Assembly: GCF_016185115.1 (NCBI RefSeq)
Contig: NZ_JACPOF010000008.1
Coordinates: forward strand, 124,001 to 188,000
DNA length: 64,000 nt
Direction of reading: 5' to 3'
DNA from: Polaromonas sp.
GTDB lineage: Bacteria; Pseudomonadota; Gammaproteobacteria; Burkholderiales; Burkholderiaceae_C
Below are positions 17,555 through 24,791 of this stretch, one piece after another. The position numbers were made by a program, and so were the translations under genes. Numbering within the stretch: position 1 is the first letter of the stretch; the number at the start of each line of letters is the position of its first letter. The notes beneath the pieces are model-generated. The model saw only the letters and a list, made by a program, of their open reading frames with translations, had not been told where the DNA came from and did no database searches.

Positions 17555-18103
17555 TCAGCGTTTGACGAAGGACAGCGTGACCTCGCCCAGCTTGATGCCG
17601 AACTTGCTCATCTCTGCGCGGTTCAGCATGACCTTGTCGCTCATCAGGTACATCCAGTCGTCGAACTGCACTTCAACAGTTTTGCCATCGACGGGAAGCA
17701 TCAATGTGTAGCTCCAGCGGAAGGTGTTGCCCGCTTCTTCGCCCAGCGCCTGGCCGATCACGTCAGAGGCGGTGCCCACGTATTTGCCGTCGGGCATGCG
17801 CTTGAGCGTCCACACGCGGCGCTCTTTGGTGCCATCGGAATTGGTGAAATCCTCATCCAGAGTTCCCGTATCACCAACCCAGCTGCACTTCATGACCACT
17901 GTGAAGCGTTTGAGCACCTTGCCAGAGCGGTTGGTGAACACGCCATAGGCATCGACGGTGCCGTTGAAATACTGGCGCATGTCGAGCACCGGCTTTTCGG
18001 CAGCGTAATCGGCCAGCTGCGGCGCTGCGCAACCGCCCAGAAAAAAGCCCGTGGCCAAAAGCAGGCCGAGGGCCGCACGTTTGATGGTGATGAGGGGTTT
18101 CAT
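17555..18103 (-). CDS. DUF3833 family lipoprotein
   Basis: A 182-residue predicted lipoprotein. The signal peptide ends in the lipobox FFLGGC (Cys ~25). The rest is a soluble beta-rich domain with DMRQYFNGTVDAYGVFTNRSGK and VQFDDWMYLMSDKVMLNRAEM blocks typical of DUF3833. The family function is not established, but members commonly accompany cyclopropane synthase, DUF1365 and FAD oxidase genes. It overlaps the MFS gene by 4 bases (ATGA) and is followed by the SDR 12 bases later, so it is a firm member of this operon. Confidence 0.85.
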   Translation of the reverse strand: MKPLITIKRAALGLLLATGFFLGGCAAPQLADYAAEKPVLDMRQYFNGTVDAYGVFTNRSGKVLKRFTVVMKCSWVGDTGTLDEDFTNSDGTKERRVWTLKRMPDGKYVGTASDVIGQALGEEAGNTFRWSYTLMLPVDGKTVEVQFDDWMYLMSDKVMLNRAEMSKFGIKLGEVTLSFVKR

Positions 18104-19392
18104 GCGGCAACGCTTTCAGGTTTTCGGATGATGAAGAAATAAAGCCCGGCAGCAGCGCACAGCTTGAGCACACAGGGCAGCACGCAATAGGCGATCACCA
18201 GCGCGCGCAGCGCCTCTGGTGCGCGAATGCCCGGTGCATAGCCGAACAATGCCAGCAGGGGCAGTGCCAGCCCGGCGGCCATTGCCAGGTTGAGTTTGGT
18301 GGCGAAGTTCCACCAGCCGAAGTAAGCGCCTTCAGCTTTGCCCGAATCGCCATTGGCCTGTATCACGCCCGCCAGCAGCGCACCCGGCAGCGCCAGGTCT
18401 GTGCCCAGCGCAATGCCCGAGAGCGCGCAGATCAGCAAAAAGGCGCCGGTCTGGCCTGCGCCGATTTGTGTGGCCCAGCTGAAAACAGCCATGGCCAGAA
18501 ACATGCCGCAATGCCAGCTGGCAGCCAGGCCCAGTCTTTTGACAATTGCCAGCCACATCGGGATGGAGAGCGCCGCTGCGAGGAAGTAGCTGCCCAGAAA
18601 GAGCGGCTCCATGCTGGCCGGGGCCTGCAACCGGTCCTGGATGAAAAACAGCACCAGCGTGGCCGGCACCGCACTGGCAATGCCGTTGAACATGAAAACT
18701 GCGAGCAGGCGACGAAAGCTGGCGTGCTTGAAGGGTCGCCAGATGGCACCGGGCTGTATCGTGTGTTGACCTGCCCCGGCCACGGGGCGAACCGCGCGCG
18801 ACCAGGCCAGCCAGCCGGCGATCAGTGCCACCATAAACAACACAGTGGTCGCAGGCAAACCCAACGCTACCGGCGTGACGGAGGCCAGCACAACGCCTAT
18901 CAGGCCCAGCCCTTCGCGCCAGGCGACGATGCGGCTGCGCTGTGCCTCATTGCCGCCCAGCATCGCGCCCCAGGACTGGTGCGACACGCTGAGCGCGCTG
19001 TAGGCCGCGTAGGTGACCATGAGCATCACGCTGGCCCAGATGATGAGCGCACCTGGCGCACGCACGGGCGGAAAAAACAGCAGCGCAAAACCGATCGCCA
19101 GCACCAGCGCCGCAATGGCGCCCAGTGCCAGTACCGATTTCGCCGAGCGTGCAAACAGCCGGTCGCTGAGGCGGCCCAGCAGCGGGTCTATGAAGGCGTC
19201 AAACAGGCGCGCGCCCAGCAGGATGGCGCCCAGTGTGGCCAGCGGCACGCCGAACTCGCGCGCATAGTGGTTGGGCAAAATGACGTAAAGCGGCAGCGCC
19301 ACAAAAGCCAGCGGCAAGCCCAGCAGGCCGTAAGCCAGGCCATTGCGGGCCGTGAAAGCGCGGCCTTCAGGGCCGTCGCTGTCTGTGCTCAC
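18100..19392 (-). CDS. MFS transporter, MelB/GPH-like (MFS_2)
   Basis: A 430-residue inner-membrane transporter with about 12 hydrophobic segments. The block GARLFDAFIDPLLGRLSDR (~60) is the typical MFS_2 loop 2-3 motif of the glycoside-pentoside-hexuronide:cation superfamily, which also includes lipid transporters such as MFSD2A and LplT-like proteins. Location between the chalcone isomerase-like and DUF3833 genes, with 4-base overlaps to both, makes a lipid or lipid-precursor substrate more likely than a sugar, but that is inference. Confidence 0.88.
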   Translation of the reverse strand: MSTDSDGPEGRAFTARNGLAYGLLGLPLAFVALPLYVILPNHYAREFGVPLATLGAILLGARLFDAFIDPLLGRLSDRLFARSAKSVLALGAIAALVLAIGFALLFFPPVRAPGALIIWASVMLMVTYAAYSALSVSHQSWGAMLGGNEAQRSRIVAWREGLGLIGVVLASVTPVALGLPATTVLFMVALIAGWLAWSRAVRPVAGAGQHTIQPGAIWRPFKHASFRRLLAVFMFNGIASAVPATLVLFFIQDRLQAPASMEPLFLGSYFLAAALSIPMWLAIVKRLGLAASWHCGMFLAMAVFSWATQIGAGQTGAFLLICALSGIALGTDLALPGALLAGVIQANGDSGKAEGAYFGWWNFATKLNLAMAAGLALPLLALFGYAPGIRAPEALRALVIAYCVLPCVLKLCAAAGLYFFIIRKPESVAA

Positions 19393-19985
19393 GCCGCGCC
19401 GGCCAGCAGGGCGCTGCGCAGTTTGGGCTGGGATGTTTGGGGCGACAGCCAGATACCAAAGAACAGGCGTGCGAACTCGACATCACGGATCTCGCCCGTC
19501 GATTTGCCATTGACCAGGTAGGCCGCACCCACACCCGGTTTGTTGATGCCGGTCACGCGGTCGCCCTTTTTGAAGTCAGGGTAGACGCGCATCATCCCGG
19601 CGATCCAGGTTTTGGCCTGGGCTTCGCTGATGGTGGCGGAGCGGCGCATTTCGGCAATCGATCGTTCGGCCACGTCAATGGCGTCGAAGTCGCGCAGGTA
19701 GGCCAGTTCCAGCGCAAAGGGCTGGCTGGCTATGTTGTCTTTTTTGAAGCCAGGCTGGGCCCAGAGGCGCGCGTCATAGACCTGAAAGCCCCAGTAAGTC
19801 AGGCGCTGCTTGCCGATGAGCCGATAGTTGGACAGCAGATCATTGAGCTCGGCACGCATGTCGTCCGGCCCCATGACGGGTGCGGCTGCGCCCTCAGGGG
19901 TCTCCGCCGTCTGCGCAAGGAGGGATGGCGCTGCACATGCCGTTGCGGCTATGGCCAGTGCCCGTGAAAATGTGCGGCGCTTCAT
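19389..19985 (-). CDS. Chalcone isomerase-like (CHI) family periplasmic protein
   Basis: A 198-residue exported protein with a basic signal peptide MKRRTFSRALAIAATACAAPSLLAQT. The mature part matches the bacterial chalcone_3 type: GKQRLTYWGFQVYDARLW (~58), a region with LAYLRDFDAIDVAERSI and the end FFGIWLSPQTSQPKLR. Plant chalcone isomerase chemistry is not expected; these folds are thought to bind fatty acids. It lies 12 bases after cfa and overlaps the MFS gene by 4 bases. Fatty-acid binding would fit the operon's lipid theme. Confidence 0.82.
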   Translation of the reverse strand: MKRRTFSRALAIAATACAAPSLLAQTAETPEGAAAPVMGPDDMRAELNDLLSNYRLIGKQRLTYWGFQVYDARLWAQPGFKKDNIASQPFALELAYLRDFDAIDVAERSIAEMRRSATISEAQAKTWIAGMMRVYPDFKKGDRVTGINKPGVGAAYLVNGKSTGEIRDVEFARLFFGIWLSPQTSQPKLRSALLAGAA

Positions 19986-19997
19986 TGAAATGCCGGA

Positions 19998-21326
19998 TCA
20001 GAGCTTGCGCAGGGTGTATTGCACGACGTCGGTGTTGGCTTCCATGAAAGCCGCTTCACAGTAGCCGAGGTAGAACTCCCAGATGCGCATGAAGCGTTTG
20101 TCGAAACCGAGTTGCAGGATGCGCGACTCCTGCGCCATGAAGTCTTCGCGCCAGAGCTGCAGGGTGCGGGCGTAGTCCTGGCCGAAGGCAAACTCGTCGA
20201 CCACCTCAAAACCGGCAGCTTTGGCCTGTGCGCGGAACTCGCGCGGGCAGGGCAGGCAGCCGCCGGGAAAGATGTACTGCTGGATAAAGTCTGTCGAGGC
20301 GATGTAACGGTCAAACAGCTCGTCGGCGATGACGATGCTCTGTATGCAAGCATGGCCGCCGGGCTTGAGCAGGCGGGCGACGGTGGCGAAATATTCGGGC
20401 CAGTATTCACGGCCCACGGCCTCGACCATTTCGATGGAGCAGATGGCGTCGAAAGGTTCGTCGGCCGTCGTTTTGCCGATGTCACGGTAGTCCTGCAATC
20501 TGAGATCATAAGTTGCAGCCCCCACGCTCCACACTGCGTGTGGTTCGCTGCCCCCCGAGGGGGCCGTGCCTTGCTTGGGGCGGCCCGGCGCGGCGGCGGC
20601 TTCAGCCACACCTGCACGCGCCATACGCTTTTGCGCCCATGCGAGCTGCTCGGTGCTCAGGGTCACGCCGACGATAGATGCGTCAAATTCTGTCGTCGCT
20701 TTTTCAGCCAGTGCACCCCAGCCGCAGCCGATCTCCAGCACGCGATCACCGGGCTTGACCTGGGCCATGCGCAGCGCGCGCCGCACCTTGGCGTGCTGGG
20801 CTTCCTTCATTGAGGTTTCCGGCGTTTCAAAAATGGCCGACGAGTAATTCATCGTGCCGTCCAGCCACAGCTCGTAAAACGCATTGCCGAGGTCGTAGTG
20901 CGCGTGGATGTTTTTCTGGCTGTTGGCCTTGGTGTTGCGGTTCAGCAGGTGCTTGACGCGGTAGGCGAAGCGGCCCAGCCAGGTGCCGTAGAACACGTCC
21001 TCGACTTCCTTGCGGTTGACGATGAAGACGCGCAGCAGCTCGGTCAGGTGCGGTGTGGTCCAGTCGCCGGCGATGAAACTTTCGGCAAAGCCGATGTCGC
21101 CCGAACGCAGTGCCGCGCCGCATACATTCCAGTTGAGGAGGTGCAGGCTGGCCATGGGCGCTTCGCCATTGCCGAAACGCTGCACGGACCCGTCAGGCAG
21201 CTTGACGGTGAGTGTGCCGTGTTTCAGGCGCAGCAGCATCCTGAGCGCGGCGCGTGCCGCAGATGGCGCATCAACAGGCACCGCGAGGCCTGAGGCGGTG
21301 GGGGAGGATGTGTTGAGTGTGTTCAT
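19998..21326 (-). CDS. cfa: Cyclopropane-fatty-acyl-phospholipid synthase family methyltransferase with in-frame R1 repeat
   Basis: SAM-dependent enzyme that adds a methylene or methyl group to unsaturated acyl chains of membrane phospholipids. The 442-residue protein has the N-terminal cofactor-like domain (~30-130), the substrate block HYDLGNAFYELWLD (~143), SAM motif I VLEIGCGWGALA (~196) and the C-terminal catalytic region (FPGGCLP, AFGQDYARTL). Residues ~245-270 (APGRPKQGTAPSGGS and onward) have no counterpart in E. coli Cfa, where the strand continues directly from the helix to LLQDYRDL. This segment is translated R1 repeat, in the surface loop before LQDYRD. All catalytic blocks are intact, so the gene is probably functional. 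It is the third gene of the operon, overlapping DUF1365 by 4 bases. Confidence 0.93.
   Translation of the reverse strand: MNTLNTSSPTASGLAVPVDAPSAARAALRMLLRLKHGTLTVKLPDGSVQRFGNGEAPMASLHLLNWNVCGAALRSGDIGFAESFIAGDWTTPHLTELLRVFIVNRKEVEDVFYGTWLGRFAYRVKHLLNRNTKANSQKNIHAHYDLGNAFYELWLDGTMNYSSAIFETPETSMKEAQHAKVRRALRMAQVKPGDRVLEIGCGWGALAEKATTEFDASIVGVTLSTEQLAWAQKRMARAGVAEAAAAPGRPKQGTAPSGGSEPHAVWSVGAATYDLRLQDYRDIGKTTADEPFDAICSIEMVEAVGREYWPEYFATVARLLKPGGHACIQSIVIADELFDRYIASTDFIQQYIFPGGCLPCPREFRAQAKAAGFEVVDEFAFGQDYARTLQLWREDFMAQESRILQLGFDKRFMRIWEFYLGYCEAAFMEANTDVVQYTLRKL
20518..20593. repeat. R1 element inside the cfa coding sequence (copy c)
   Basis: On the plus strand it reads GCCCCCACGCTCC, GTGTGGTTCGCTGCCCCCCG, AGGGGGCCGTGCCTTGCTTG and GGGCGGCCCGGCGCGGC, the same core as copies at 23080 and 55284. 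It is translated as residues ~245-270 of the synthase with no stop and no frameshift of the host gene. Confidence 0.88.
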
Positions 21327-22081
21327 CGCGTCACGAATATTTCAGGTGGCTGGGGTTTGCGGATAAAGGGCACATGCTTGCGCCATAACCTGAAGGCCTG
21401 CCAGTGAATGCGGGCAATCAGGCCGAAGGTCATGGCCGGGTAGCGCCACAGCGCCTTGCGCATGCTGGCCGGTGTGAGGGGCTCCAGCGTGCCGCTGACG
21501 CTGGTTTCCAGCAGCGGGCCGGCGCTATCGTCGTAGTCGATGCGGGCCACTGTTTTTTCAACGCCGTCATGCGCGCTGCGCATGAAGCGGAAGCGGTAGC
21601 CGCCTTCAAGTGTGCAGAAGGGCGAGACGTGAAACACCTTGTCTGCAGTGAGCTCCTGGCCGTAGCGGGGTTCATCCAGCAGGTAGCAGTGGCGTTCGCC
21701 AAAGGTGTTGTTGACCTCAACCACGATGGCGCGGAGCTGGCCCTCCGTGGTGTGGCAGTACCAGAAGCTCACGGGCTTGAAGGTGTAGCCGAAGACGCGC
21801 GGGTAGGTGTGCAGCCAGATCTCGCCTTTGGCGTCTTCAACGCCTTCGCGCAATAGCAACTCGTCTATCCAGCTGACGGCGTTGTTCCGGCCGTCGCCGT
21901 GGTCTTTGTCGAAAAAGCTCAGCAGGCCACGCCGGTTGTGGGCGAGTCCGCCGCTGCCCTGCAGCTGCATGGCGCGCATGGGCAGCATCAGGAAGTAGGT
22001 GGGGTAGGCGAAGGCGTTTCCGGCAGGTTTCAGCCGCTTGTGGCGCACTTGCCCAAAACCGATCATCGGTGTCAGGGTCAT
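21323..22081 (-). CDS. DUF1365 domain-containing protein
   Basis: A 252-residue protein of the DUF1365 family, of unproven function and nearly always found between an FAD-dependent oxidase and a cyclopropane synthase-like gene. Family blocks are GQVRHKRLKPAGNAFAYPTY at the start, LHTYPRVFGYTFKPVSFWYC (~95) and VVEVNNTFGERHCYLL (~122). The KPVSFW motif suggests a compact enzyme-like core. It overlaps its neighbours by 4 bases on both sides, so it is strictly co-translated. A partner role in unsaturated-lipid modification is inferred from conserved context. Confidence 0.9.
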   Translation of the reverse strand: MTLTPMIGFGQVRHKRLKPAGNAFAYPTYFLMLPMRAMQLQGSGGLAHNRRGLLSFFDKDHGDGRNNAVSWIDELLLREGVEDAKGEIWLHTYPRVFGYTFKPVSFWYCHTTEGQLRAIVVEVNNTFGERHCYLLDEPRYGQELTADKVFHVSPFCTLEGGYRFRFMRSAHDGVEKTVARIDYDDSAGPLLETSVSGTLEPLTPASMRKALWRYPAMTFGLIARIHWQAFRLWRKHVPFIRKPQPPEIFVTR

Positions 22082-23490
22082 GCCTGAGCCCCGGTGTCGA
22101 GCAGCAACTGACGGGCCACCTGCAGGCCCGACTTGAGTCCGTCTTCGTGAAAGCCGTAACCCGTCCAGGCACCGCAGAAATACGTGTTCTGCTTCCCCTG
22201 CAGCTGCGGCAAATCGGCCTGCGCGCGGATGGCGGCAAGGTCAAAAACCGGATGTGCGTAATCAAATTCACCCATGATGTGATTACGCTCAATCTCGCGC
22301 ACTGGATTCAGCGACACCACCACCGGCTGTGTAAACGGCAGCGGTTGCAGCATGTTCAGCAGATAGTGAAGGCACACTTGTGCGGACTCACGGTCTGTGT
22401 GCTGCGCACGTTCATAGTTCCATGCGGCCCACGCGAGTTTCTTTTTGGGCAGCACGGAGGTGTCTGTGTGCAGCACCGCCCGGTTGGGCTGGTAGCGGAT
22501 GGCGCCCAGCACCTGCCGCTCGGCCTCCGTGGCGTCGCGCAGAAGCTCAAGCGACTGGTCGGAATGGGTGGCGAGCACCACCTTGTCAAAACGCTCGGCG
22601 CGGCCGTCGGTGATGATGCGCACGCCTCCTTGGCTGTCTCCGTCGCGCTCGATCAGCTCGACGGGTGTGTTCAGGCGCTTGTCGGGTATGCCGGCAATGA
22701 TTTTTTCAACATAGTTGCGCGCGCCGCCAGTCACCGTCCACCACTGCGGGCGGTTGGCCACCTGTATCAGGCCGTGGTTGTAACAAAAGCGGATCATGGT
22801 GGCGACCGGGAACGCCAGCATCTGGTCGGTCGGGCAGGACCAGATGCAACCCATCATGGGCAAAAAGTACCAGTCACGGAATTCATCCGAGAATTTCCTG
22901 ACCTTCAAAAAGTCGCCCAGTGGCTGCATCATCTCAGCCTCTGCGTTGGCGGCAGCAATGGCGGTTGTGATGCGGTTGAAACGCATGATGTCACGCAGCA
23001 TGCGCAGGAACTTCCAGTTCACGAGATTGCCGCGCTGGGCAAAGACGCTATTGAGACTCGAACCACTCCATTCAAGATTGCCCCCACGCTCGTCACTCCG
23101 TGTACGTCGCTGCCCCCCGGGGGGGCCGTGCCTTGCTTGGGGCGGCCCGGCGCTGCGGCTGCTGTCGAAGGCGTTCGGCACCTGCACGGAAAACGACATG
23201 TCGGACTTCGCAGTCTCGACGCCGAGTTCCGCAAAGAGGTTGATCAGGTTGGGATAGGTGCGCTCGTTGAAAACGAGAAAACCGGTGTCCACGCCATGTT
23301 TGACCGGCCCCTGCGCGGTGGGCAGGGTGAGGTCTACGGTGTGGGTGTGGCCACCGAAATAATCGTCTGCTTCGAACAGCGTGATTTCGGCCAAGCCTTT
23401 GAGTGTGTGCGCCACGGCCAGCCCGGAAATACCGGAACCAACGATGGCAATGCTGGGCAGGCGCCTGTGGGAAGGGGGCTGGCTGCTCAT
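22078..23490 (-). CDS. FAD-dependent amine oxidase-like protein with in-frame R1 repeat
   Basis: First gene of the seven-gene minus-strand lipid operon. The 470-residue flavoprotein has the dinucleotide motif IVGSGISGLAVAH (~16), followed by the acidic end of the second strand and FGGHTHTV. The C-terminal FAD motif is GAWTGYGFHEDGLKSG (~445). Residues ~112-138 (SAGPPQARHGPPGGQRRTR and onward) are R1 repeat translated in frame, between SFSVQV and LEWSGSSLNSVF, segments that are close together in relatives. Relatives accompany DUF1365 and cfa genes and are annotated as amine oxidases, but the substrate is probably lipid. The start ATG at 23490 directly precedes the conserved fold. Confidence 0.9.
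   Translation of the reverse strand: MSSQPPSHRRLPSIAIVGSGISGLAVAHTLKGLAEITLFEADDYFGGHTHTVDLTLPTAQGPVKHGVDTGFLVFNERTYPNLINLFAELGVETAKSDMSFSVQVPNAFDSSRSAGPPQARHGPPGGQRRTRSDERGGNLEWSGSSLNSVFAQRGNLVNWKFLRMLRDIMRFNRITTAIAAANAEAEMMQPLGDFLKVRKFSDEFRDWYFLPMMGCIWSCPTDQMLAFPVATMIRFCYNHGLIQVANRPQWWTVTGGARNYVEKIIAGIPDKRLNTPVELIERDGDSQGGVRIITDGRAERFDKVVLATHSDQSLELLRDATEAERQVLGAIRYQPNRAVLHTDTSVLPKKKLAWAAWNYERAQHTDRESAQVCLHYLLNMLQPLPFTQPVVVSLNPVREIERNHIMGEFDYAHPVFDLAAIRAQADLPQLQGKQNTYFCGAWTGYGFHEDGLKSGLQVARQLLLDTGAQA
23080..23153. repeat. R1 element inside the FAD oxidase coding sequence (copy d)
   Basis: Plus-strand reading GCCCCCACGCTCGTCACTCC, GTACGTCGCTGCCCCCCGGG, GGGGCCGTGCCTTGCTTGGG and GCGGCCCGGCG, nearly the same as copy c. 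It is read in a different frame from copy c (GPPGGQ here, APSGGS there), so the shared DNA, not a shared peptide, is what moved. Confidence 0.88.
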
Positions 23491-23886
23491 GGTCAGCCAG
23501 CCGAATATAAAAATGCTGCGAAGCGCCCCGGCGCGAACGAGGGAGGGAGGGAGGAGGAGGAGAAGCGCCCCGGGATTGCATTCGGACCAGAGTCCAAAAG
23601 GCTTCGCAACAATGAAACTGTTTTCTTGCCAATGCTCAATGCATGAACCAATGTAATTCCATTGCGTATTGGCCTGTGTAGGAGTACGCCGCCGCTTTTG
23701 GAGTTCCCGGTTTTTACGAAAACTGCAAGGTAAAGTTTTGTTAATAGCGGCAAGGGCGACTCATTTCAGCGGTTGAGCGAAGTGCGGCCGTTTCAATGCC
23801 CGCGCTCCGTGAATGCCGAAATGATAAACCCGAAAATACCGTTCAGTCAAATAGTGACCAACCGGTATTTTCTTCGCTGCCAGATT
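23491..23886. other. Intergenic region, 396 bases; purine tract flanked by 12-base direct repeats
   Basis: No supported gene. GAAGCGCCCCGG occurs at 23520-23531 and again at 23562-23573, flanking a purine-rich tract with three GGG runs (23541-23560). On the minus strand, the upstream region of the FAD oxidase operon should contain its promoter; a TATATT-like word near 23504-23509 is the only candidate seen. Confidence 0.5.
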
Positions 23887-24513
23887 TCAGCGAACGGCCA
23901 GCTGTTTTTCAACTTCCCGCACAAAGCTGCCGCTTTTCGGGTCGGCCATGGAGTTGAAACTGACGACGCTCTGGCCATCGCGGGCAATCACGTATTTGTA
24001 GAAGTTCCACCTGGGCGAGGTGCCGGTTTTGGCTGCCAGCTGCTTGAACAGCGGATTGGCGTCCTTGCCGGTCACACTGGTTTTGGCAAACATGGGAAAT
24101 TTCACGCCGAATGTGTTTTCGCAGAAATCGGCGATTTCCTTGTTGCTGCCGGTTTCCTGGGAAAAGTCGTTGGACGGAAAGCCCAGCACGACTAGGCCCT
24201 TGTCCCTGTATTTGGCGTACAGCGCTTCCAGACCTTCGTACTGTGAGGTAAATCCGCAAAAGCTGGCGGTGTTGACGACGACCACCACCTTGCCGCTGTA
24301 CTGGCACAGCGACTGCGGTTTTTCATCCTGCAGTCGAAGGAAGTTCTGTTGCAGCAGGCCCTGGCACGCGGTGCTGGCGCCAGCGGCAGTTGCGGCATTT
24401 GTCGGCCTGTTATTTGCGGCTGCCGGGGAGGGCTTCAGGTCTGCAGCACCCGACACCAGGGTAAAGGACAGGCTGGCCAGCAAGGCAAGCTGTTTGAGGG
24501 GCGTGACAGGCAT
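23887..24513 (-). CDS. Exported glutathione peroxidase family protein
   Basis: Thiol peroxidase reducing H2O2 or lipid hydroperoxides. The 208-residue protein from ATG 24513 has a hydrophobic signal-like N-terminus (LKQLALLASLSFTLVSGAA), unlike cytosolic GPx (~160 residues), and a ~45-residue Ala/Thr/Asn linker. The catalytic domain has the peroxidatic Cys in NTASFCGFTSQYEGL (Cys ~86), FPSNDF with the conserved Asn, and the Trp motif WNFYKY. It is a Cys rather than selenocysteine enzyme. An upstream ATG at 24555 would put charged residues before the signal and is less likely. It is divergent from the diiron enzyme gene. A periplasmic lipid-peroxide role would fit the unsaturated-lipid genes nearby, but this is inference. 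Confidence 0.88.
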   Translation of the reverse strand: MPVTPLKQLALLASLSFTLVSGAADLKPSPAAANNRPTNAATAAGASTACQGLLQQNFLRLQDEKPQSLCQYSGKVVVVVNTASFCGFTSQYEGLEALYAKYRDKGLVVLGFPSNDFSQETGSNKEIADFCENTFGVKFPMFAKTSVTGKDANPLFKQLAAKTGTSPRWNFYKYVIARDGQSVVSFNSMADPKSGSFVREVEKQLAVR

Positions 24514-24661
24514 GTTGGGCTCGCTTTCGTGTACGGCGGTTTGCGTGGGCATCACAGCTTACAACCTGTGGGGAATACGCGCAGGTCGGGCTCTTGGATT
24601 CACCCTTATACGGAGGTTTGTAAGGCAAACGCCTGAAACCCCACCCGCTAAAGCGGCCTAA

Positions 24662-24770
24662 ATGACGAATTGTCATATTAACCGCCTAAAATCTGGCCAG
24701 TACCCAGATGCGAAAAGATCGCATCCGAGGCAGATCATGCTGCGTATTACCGTATCACCATGACGCGTCA
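24662..24770 (+). promoter_or_regulatory. Candidate promoter/operator region of the diiron enzyme gene
   Basis: Contains ATGACGAATTGTCAT (24662-24676), a TAAAAT -10-like box at 24687-24692, a hairpin GATGCG-AAAAGAT-CGCATC (24707-24725) and a perfect palindrome TGACGCGTCA (24761-24770). Two inverted repeats share TGAC/GTCA half-sites with different spacers. They flank the likely start of transcription, as repressor sites often do. No regulator gene is adjacent. Confidence 0.35.
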
Positions 24771-24791
24771 CGGAAACGCCAAGGAGTTCAC

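Noticed and set aside
18466-19521. 351-residue open frame on the plus strand opposite the MFS gene
   Set aside because: Composition (Gln, His, Arg rich) and lack of any motif show that it is antisense to a real transporter gene.
23541-23560. G-quadruplex at the purine tract
   Set aside because: Only three GGG runs are present followed by GG pairs, so a standard four-tract quadruplex is not supported.
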